DNA of 64,000 nt. It comes from Flavobacteriales bacterium. Its GTDB lineage: Bacteria; Bacteroidota; Bacteroidia; Flavobacteriales_E; Vicingaceae. The position numbers and the translations under genes are program-made. The stretch is taken from positions 239,246-303,245 of the forward strand of contig JABWCF010000003.1 in NCBI GenBank assembly GCA_013359255.1, written 5' to 3'. This document shows positions 59,699 to 64,000 of this stretch, one piece after another. Each line of letters starts with the position of its first letter. The first letter of the stretch is position 1. The notes beneath the pieces are model-generated. The model did not search any database and was not told where the DNA came from. It saw nothing but the letters and a program-made list of their open reading frames with translations.

Positions 59699-60870
59699 TT
59701 TGTGGGGCGGTTATTTTTAGATGGTTTATTTTTGTTATTGTTTCCCTGCTTGTTAAAATATTTTTTCTTTTTTCCTTTTTTCTTATCGAAACGAGTGAGA
59801 CTATCTTGCCCTACCACGTTTTCGAAGTCGGGAAGTTTACGTACCGGGGTCGAAATTTTTTCGAGGAGTTCATCGGGTTTGTTTCCTTTAGAATTCATTT
59901 CTATCAGTTCTTTTACACGAGGTAAGGGAAGCTCAACAAAATCGCCCGGATTTTCGAAATAGGAGTACCACATTTTTCTTTTAAACACATCTAGTTTTTG
60001 AAAAAAGGCAGCCCCTCTTTTGGTTTCTAATTTTATTTCGGTGTTGGGAAAATCGCGCATGGATTCTACATACGCATCGAGTTCGTAGTTTAAGCAGCAT
60101 TTTAATTTTCCGCACTGTCCGGCCAGTTTCATGGGGTTTAGAGAAAGTTGTTGGTAACGTGCCGCAGCCGTAGAAACCGAACGAAAATCGGTAAGCCAGG
60201 TAGAGCAACATAATTCTCTGCCACAGGAACCAATACCTCCCAAACGACTTGCTTCCTGACGCATGCCAATTTGTTTCATTTCAATGCGTACTTTAAATTC
60301 TTCGGCATATTTTTTTATCAATTCTCTGAAATCAACTCTTCCTTCGGCTGTGTAGTAGAATATTACTTTGGTTCCATCGCCCTGAAATTCTACATCGCTT
60401 ATTTTCATTTCCAAATTTAGCTGCAACGCTAACTGGCGAGAGCGTTCCATTACCTTTTGTTCTTTGTTTCTTGATTCCTGCCACTTGTCTATATCTTTTT
60501 GTCTTGCTATTCGGTATAATTTTTTAATATCGGCCGAATCGGGTTTTACATTTCTTTTACTCATTTGTAGTTTTACCAATTCACCGGTTAAAGAAACCAT
60601 TCCAATATCGTGCCCCGGAGAGCCTTCTACGGCAACAGCATCGCCTTCTTTCAGGTCTATTTCGTTTACATTACGAAAAAACTCTTTGCGACTGTTTTTA
60701 AAGCGTACTTCTACACAATCAAAGGGTTTCATTCCGTGCGGCAATTCCATGCCCGCAAGCCAGTTGAATACATTTAATTTATTGCAACCTCCACTGGCAC
60801 AAAGCCCATTGTTTTTGCAACCGGCAGGGGTTCCGCTCCCGTTGTTATTGGCACATGATAAACATTCCAT
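59695..60870 (-). CDS. PSP1 domain protein (RicT-like)
   Basis: VIFYYTAEGRVDFRELIKKYAEEFKVRIEMKQIGMRQEASRLGGIGSCGRELCCSTWL, GQCGKLKCCLNYE; Lys-rich C-terminus. Confidence 0.93.
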   Translation of the reverse strand: MECLSCANNNGSGTPAGCKNNGLCASGGCNKLNVFNWLAGMELPHGMKPFDCVEVRFKNSRKEFFRNVNEIDLKEGDAVAVEGSPGHDIGMVSLTGELVKLQMSKRNVKPDSADIKKLYRIARQKDIDKWQESRNKEQKVMERSRQLALQLNLEMKISDVEFQGDGTKVIFYYTAEGRVDFRELIKKYAEEFKVRIEMKQIGMRQEASRLGGIGSCGRELCCSTWLTDFRSVSTAAARYQQLSLNPMKLAGQCGKLKCCLNYELDAYVESMRDFPNTEIKLETKRGAAFFQKLDVFKRKMWYSYFENPGDFVELPLPRVKELIEMNSKGNKPDELLEKISTPVRKLPDFENVVGQDSLTRFDKKKGKKKKYFNKQGNNNKNKPSKNNRPTK

Positions 60871-60904
60871 ACTTGTTCCTGCGTTTAGTAAGCGGCAAAG
60901 TTAC

Positions 60905-62035
60905 TTAATTCGCTTTAAGTAATTTGGCTATCTTAAAACTCAAATCGAGCAGCAAAATTTTTGCATTGGCATTTCGTTCTAAATCCGCTATGGCCTTATT
61001 TATTTCGGTGGTTAGAGGAATAATATTTTTTTCGTTTACAAATTTCGAGAGTTTGGAAAGGCTTTCTTTTGTTTCTCCTTCTGTTTTTGCTAAGTCGTTT
61101 ATGTGGTAACGTATCACTATACACTCTCTAAGCATTCGGGTAGTGTATTGTAAAAAGTTTTTCATACTTTCTCGGGGCAAACCGGCAGTGCTTTCGCTCC
61201 ACCTAATCATTTCGGGGATTTTTCTCGCAAATGCGTACCGAAACCAGGTAATAAACAGGTTAAACTGAGAAGATATTTCTTCTTCTTTCTCTATTAATGT
61301 TAAGGCTTCTGCATAGTTGCCATCGGCCATAAGGGCTACCTGCATGGCTGTTTCATGGTTTAGCTGATATTCTTCTTTAAGTTTTTCTGCTATTTCTTTC
61401 TCTTTTAGAGAGGTAATTTTTACCAATTGAGTGCGAGAAACAATAGTGGGCAACAATTTATCGTAGTCTTCTACCACTAATAAAAAAACGGTTTTTTCGG
61501 GTGGCTCTTCCAATACTTTAAGGAGTTTGTTGGCGGCTGCAATGTTCATGCGTTCGGCCATCCAAATTACCAAAATGCGATACTCTGCTTCGTAGGGTTT
61601 CAGGTTTAATGCTTTTATCATTTCGGCACTCTCTTCTACCGAAATATTTCCTTGTTTATTTTCAGAACCAAGATTTTCTAGCCATTGAGCTAAACTCAAA
61701 TAGGGGTTTTTCAAAAAACTCTTTCTCCATTCAGCAATAAAAAAACTGCTTACGGGTTTTGTTTTTATTTTTTCGGTGGTAGTTACCGGAAAAAAGAGAT
61801 GTAAATCGGGGTGTACTAATTTTTGCATTTTGATACACGATGGACATATACCACAAGAATCGGTTTCGGTTTTTTGCGTGCAAAAAATATATTGGGCATA
61901 AGCTAATGCCAAAGGCAGTGACCCTGTTCCCTCTTTGCCATAAAACAATTGTGCATGGCTGATGCGGTTGTCTGTAATCGTATGAAGTAGTCTTTGTTTT
62001 ACTTCCTCCTGACCTATTATTTCGGAAAATTTCAT
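60905..62035 (-). CDS. holB: DNA polymerase III subunit delta'
   Basis: FSEIIGQEEVKQRLLHTITDNRISHAQLFYGKEGTGSLPLALAYAQYIFC, CGICPSCIKM, LLKVLEEPPEKTVFLL. Confidence 0.9.
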   Translation of the reverse strand: MKFSEIIGQEEVKQRLLHTITDNRISHAQLFYGKEGTGSLPLALAYAQYIFCTQKTETDSCGICPSCIKMQKLVHPDLHLFFPVTTTEKIKTKPVSSFFIAEWRKSFLKNPYLSLAQWLENLGSENKQGNISVEESAEMIKALNLKPYEAEYRILVIWMAERMNIAAANKLLKVLEEPPEKTVFLLVVEDYDKLLPTIVSRTQLVKITSLKEKEIAEKLKEEYQLNHETAMQVALMADGNYAEALTLIEKEEEISSQFNLFITWFRYAFARKIPEMIRWSESTAGLPRESMKNFLQYTTRMLRECIVIRYHINDLAKTEGETKESLSKLSKFVNEKNIIPLTTEINKAIADLERNANAKILLLDLSFKIAKLLKAN

Positions 62036-62189
62036 TCCTTTTTTCTTGCCTCAAACCTACTGAATTAATTTGTATTACTTGTTGTATAAACTTGTTGGGA
62101 ATACGAATTTTCTTTCAAGTACTTATTGGTCATTAATTAGCCCTTTCGTTATCTAATTAAACGTTTTGGAATTCTCAAAAATATTTCGT

Positions 62190-62197
62190 TAACTTTA
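62190..62197 (+). promoter_or_regulatory. Bacteroidota -7-like element TAACTTTA
   Basis: 5 of 6 defined positions of TAnnTTTG; ends 21 nt before ATG 62218. Confidence 0.45.
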
Positions 62198-62217
62198 CTT
62201 GCACAAAAATTTACACC

Positions 62218-63413
62218 ATGCACACACCACACAAAAACAACAAGGGTACATTTACCCCCCCCCTTCTAAGCTACTAAATATCAATTTGTTATGCTTGTTT
62301 ATGAGCATATTTCCCTTTTCGGCCATTAGCCAAAACCTGCCCAACACCTTGCCCGATACAGGTTTTGTAGGCGTAGGCACCAATAACCCCACCTGTAATT
62401 TTCAAGTAATAGGGCAAAGCCAAATAAGCGGTAATCTAACCGTAGACAGTAGCCTTACTATTTCCGATTCGGCACGCATAGACAATAATCTGCGAGTAAA
62501 CGGACATTTATTTGTAGGTAAAAACGCATATATTACCGATACCACTTTTTCTAATGTAATGCGAGTGCATCGAATCACTCCAAGTACAGGCGATAGCTTA
62601 GTTTATTTTGGCGATAGCTCCTTGGTGGTAAATACTATTTCACATTTAATTTACCCCGAAGCCGATTTTGATATTCCGAATCCTATTATCAAAGGCACAG
62701 GTGTGGGCAGTCCGAACATAAGCCCCAAAGGCGATTATTCCGTAGCCGTAGGAAATAGAATAAACATTGATGCCAATGCCAAAAACAGTGTGGCTATTGG
62801 CACAGGTGTTTTACCTAATGGCCCTTCCTTGCAACAATACATTCCTAATTCCATTATGCTGGGTGCTAACAGTAATTTACCTACCCTATTTATTTCGCCC
62901 GCAAATGGCATAAACACAAGGGGTAAAGTGGGTGTAGGCACCAGCAGTCCACAAGCCAAATTGCAAGTAAACCAAAGCGAAGAAAACGAAAAAGCTTTTT
63001 CTGTTTTTAACCCAAACCAATCGGAAAACGGATGCAACGGCATAGATGTATTTCGTGTGTGGGGCAATGGCAACGTAGAAGCCAACGATGTAAGAGTAAA
63101 AGTACTGGGCTGGTGCGATGATGTTTTTGCTTCAGAATACAAATTACAAAGCATACCCGAATTGGAAAAATACATAAAACAACACCAACATTTACCCAAC
63201 ATACCCAGCGAAAAAGAAGTAATGGAACAAGGCATAAGCCTATCTGATATGAACGCTCGTTTGCTTAAACAAATAGAAGAACAGGCTTTGCACATTATAG
63301 AATTAAACAAACGTTTAGAAAAGTTAGAAGAAAACGGCGGTAAAAGAAAGCTGAAATCAGAACAACACCCACACCGTCATTGCGAGGGAGGAACGAGCGA
63401 AGCAATCCTTTGA
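62218..63413 (+). CDS. Secreted protein with C-terminal tail-fibre/chaperone-of-endosialidase-like segment; reading frame broken by C9 tract if ATG 62218 is the start
   Basis: Signal peptide KLLNINLLCLFMSIFPFSAISQ in the long ORF (only a TTG start at 62199 in that frame); GVGTNNPTCNFQVIGQSQISGNLTV; YKLQSIPELEKYIKQHQHLPNIPSEKEVMEQGISLSDMNARLLKQIEEQALHIIELNKRLEKLE. Confidence 0.75.
62255..62263 (+). repeat. C9 homopolymer tract in 5' coding region
   Basis: tttaCCCCCCCCCttctaag. Confidence 0.95.
63375..63408. repeat. Dispersed palindromic element type 1 (cgtcattgcgagg...gaagcaatcc)
   Basis: GTCATTGCGAG...GAAGCAATC, a recognisable dispersed-repeat sequence type; overlaps the last codons of the preceding ORF. 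Confidence 0.7.
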
Positions 63414-63466
63414 TAAATGAAATTAGAAACTTGAAATATGGAGCACCATTTATTCCGAACCATAAA

Positions 63467-63492
63467 GATGCTGAAACAAGTTCAGCATGACG
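63467..63492 (-). repeat. Dispersed hairpin type 2 (minus strand cgtcatgctgaacttgtttcagcatc)
   Basis: Inverted repeat atgctgaa/ttcagcat; same core as the element at 63507-63533. Confidence 0.7.
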
Positions 63493-63506
63493 AAAAGAAA
63501 GGGCAA

Positions 63507-63533
63507 GTCATTCCGAACTTGTTTCGGAATCTG
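63507..63533 (+). repeat. Dispersed hairpin type 3 (gtcattccgaacttgtttcggaatctg)
   Basis: Inverted repeat attccgaa/ttcggaat around cttgt; shares GTCAT-nnn-GAACTTGTTTC-nnn-ATC with type 2. Confidence 0.7.
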
Positions 63534-63574
63534 TGAGTAAGAGAATTAAACAAGAAAACTGAAAAATATAAACC

Positions 63575-64000
63575 ATGAAAACGTATAAACTACTCTATCT
63601 ACTGATGGTGTTTGTATTGTTTGCCACCTGCAAGAAAGACCGCAAGCGATTGTTTAAAACCAAGGTGCATGGTACGGTTATAGATTACTTCGATTTAAAA
63701 CCTGTAGAAGGCGTTAAAGTAAGCGTAGTGTATACCTACGATTTTAAAGAATATTCCTGGCCTTTTAACTATCCGCCACCACCCGGAAAGACCCCCCCTT
63801 GTGTAGAACCCGATACCCTGGAGCAAACATACACCAATGCAAATGGAGAATTTGAGTTAAAATTTCCGGTACGAAAAGAGGTAGATATTTGCGGCATATC
63901 AGGCAATGTTGTAAACGAAGGCACAAACTACGGCTACCTGCTTATTTTCGAAAAACCCGGAACCGATTACTTTAAGCAATACCACTCCTTAGGCTTTGCC
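63575..64000 (+). CDS. Lipoprotein of unknown function (3' truncated by window end), carboxypeptidase-regulatory-like
   Basis: ATG at 63575; MKTYKLLYLLMVFVLFATCKKDRKRLFKTKVHGTVIDYFDLKPVEGVKVSVVYTYDF...TYTNANGEFELKF; open to the end of the window. Confidence 0.7.
   Translation, partial: MKTYKLLYLLMVFVLFATCKKDRKRLFKTKVHGTVIDYFDLKPVEGVKVSVVYTYDFKEYSWPFNYPPPPGKTPPCVEPDTLEQTYTNANGEFELKFPVRKEVDICGISGNVVNEGTNYGYLLIFEKPGTDYFKQYHSLGFA

Noticed and set aside
62199-62201. TTG as true start of the 62199-63413 ORF
   Set aside because: It sits 2 nt past a -7-like element, so it is probably not transcribed; the ATG at 62218 is better placed though out of frame with C9. Kept as the alternative explanation for the phase-variation finding.

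Overview
AT-rich Bacteroidota chromosomal window. Support for this: T9SS-type C-terminal domains, gldH, TAnnTTTG-type promoters, ActABCDEF, and a class II RNR. There are about 50 credible CDSs and no rRNA, tRNA, CRISPR array or transposase that I can support. The centre is an anaerobic-respiration region: a narC-like diheme cytochrome c followed by narGHJI, then a complete Alternative Complex III operon (actABCDEF) with no cox genes beside it. Around it lie a molybdenum-cofactor module (modE-like, moaE, a moaC-moaB fusion, and a separate moeA), three Crp/Fnr regulators and a HemN-like radical SAM gene. Three promoters (modE/moa operon, crp2, crp3) carry an ATGAT-N4-ATCAT palindrome at exactly the same distance from a TAnnTTTG-like -7 element. 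Two further palindromes lie upstream of narC. Other notable features: a rhodanese/thioredoxin redox module; a C9 tract in a 5' coding region that leaves the most plausible ATG out of frame (possible phase variation); a trio of related dispersed hairpins with compensatory stem changes; a frameshifted T9SS protein at the left edge; a CoA-transferase subunit pair split by a membrane protein; and several very long perfect terminator hairpins. Flanking regions hold polysaccharide genes, an MBOAT/SGNH pair, a MORN-like repeat protein and Bacteroidota housekeeping genes (pbp1A, gldH, PSP1/ricT, holB). All functional calls come from motif recognition by eye; no database search was run.
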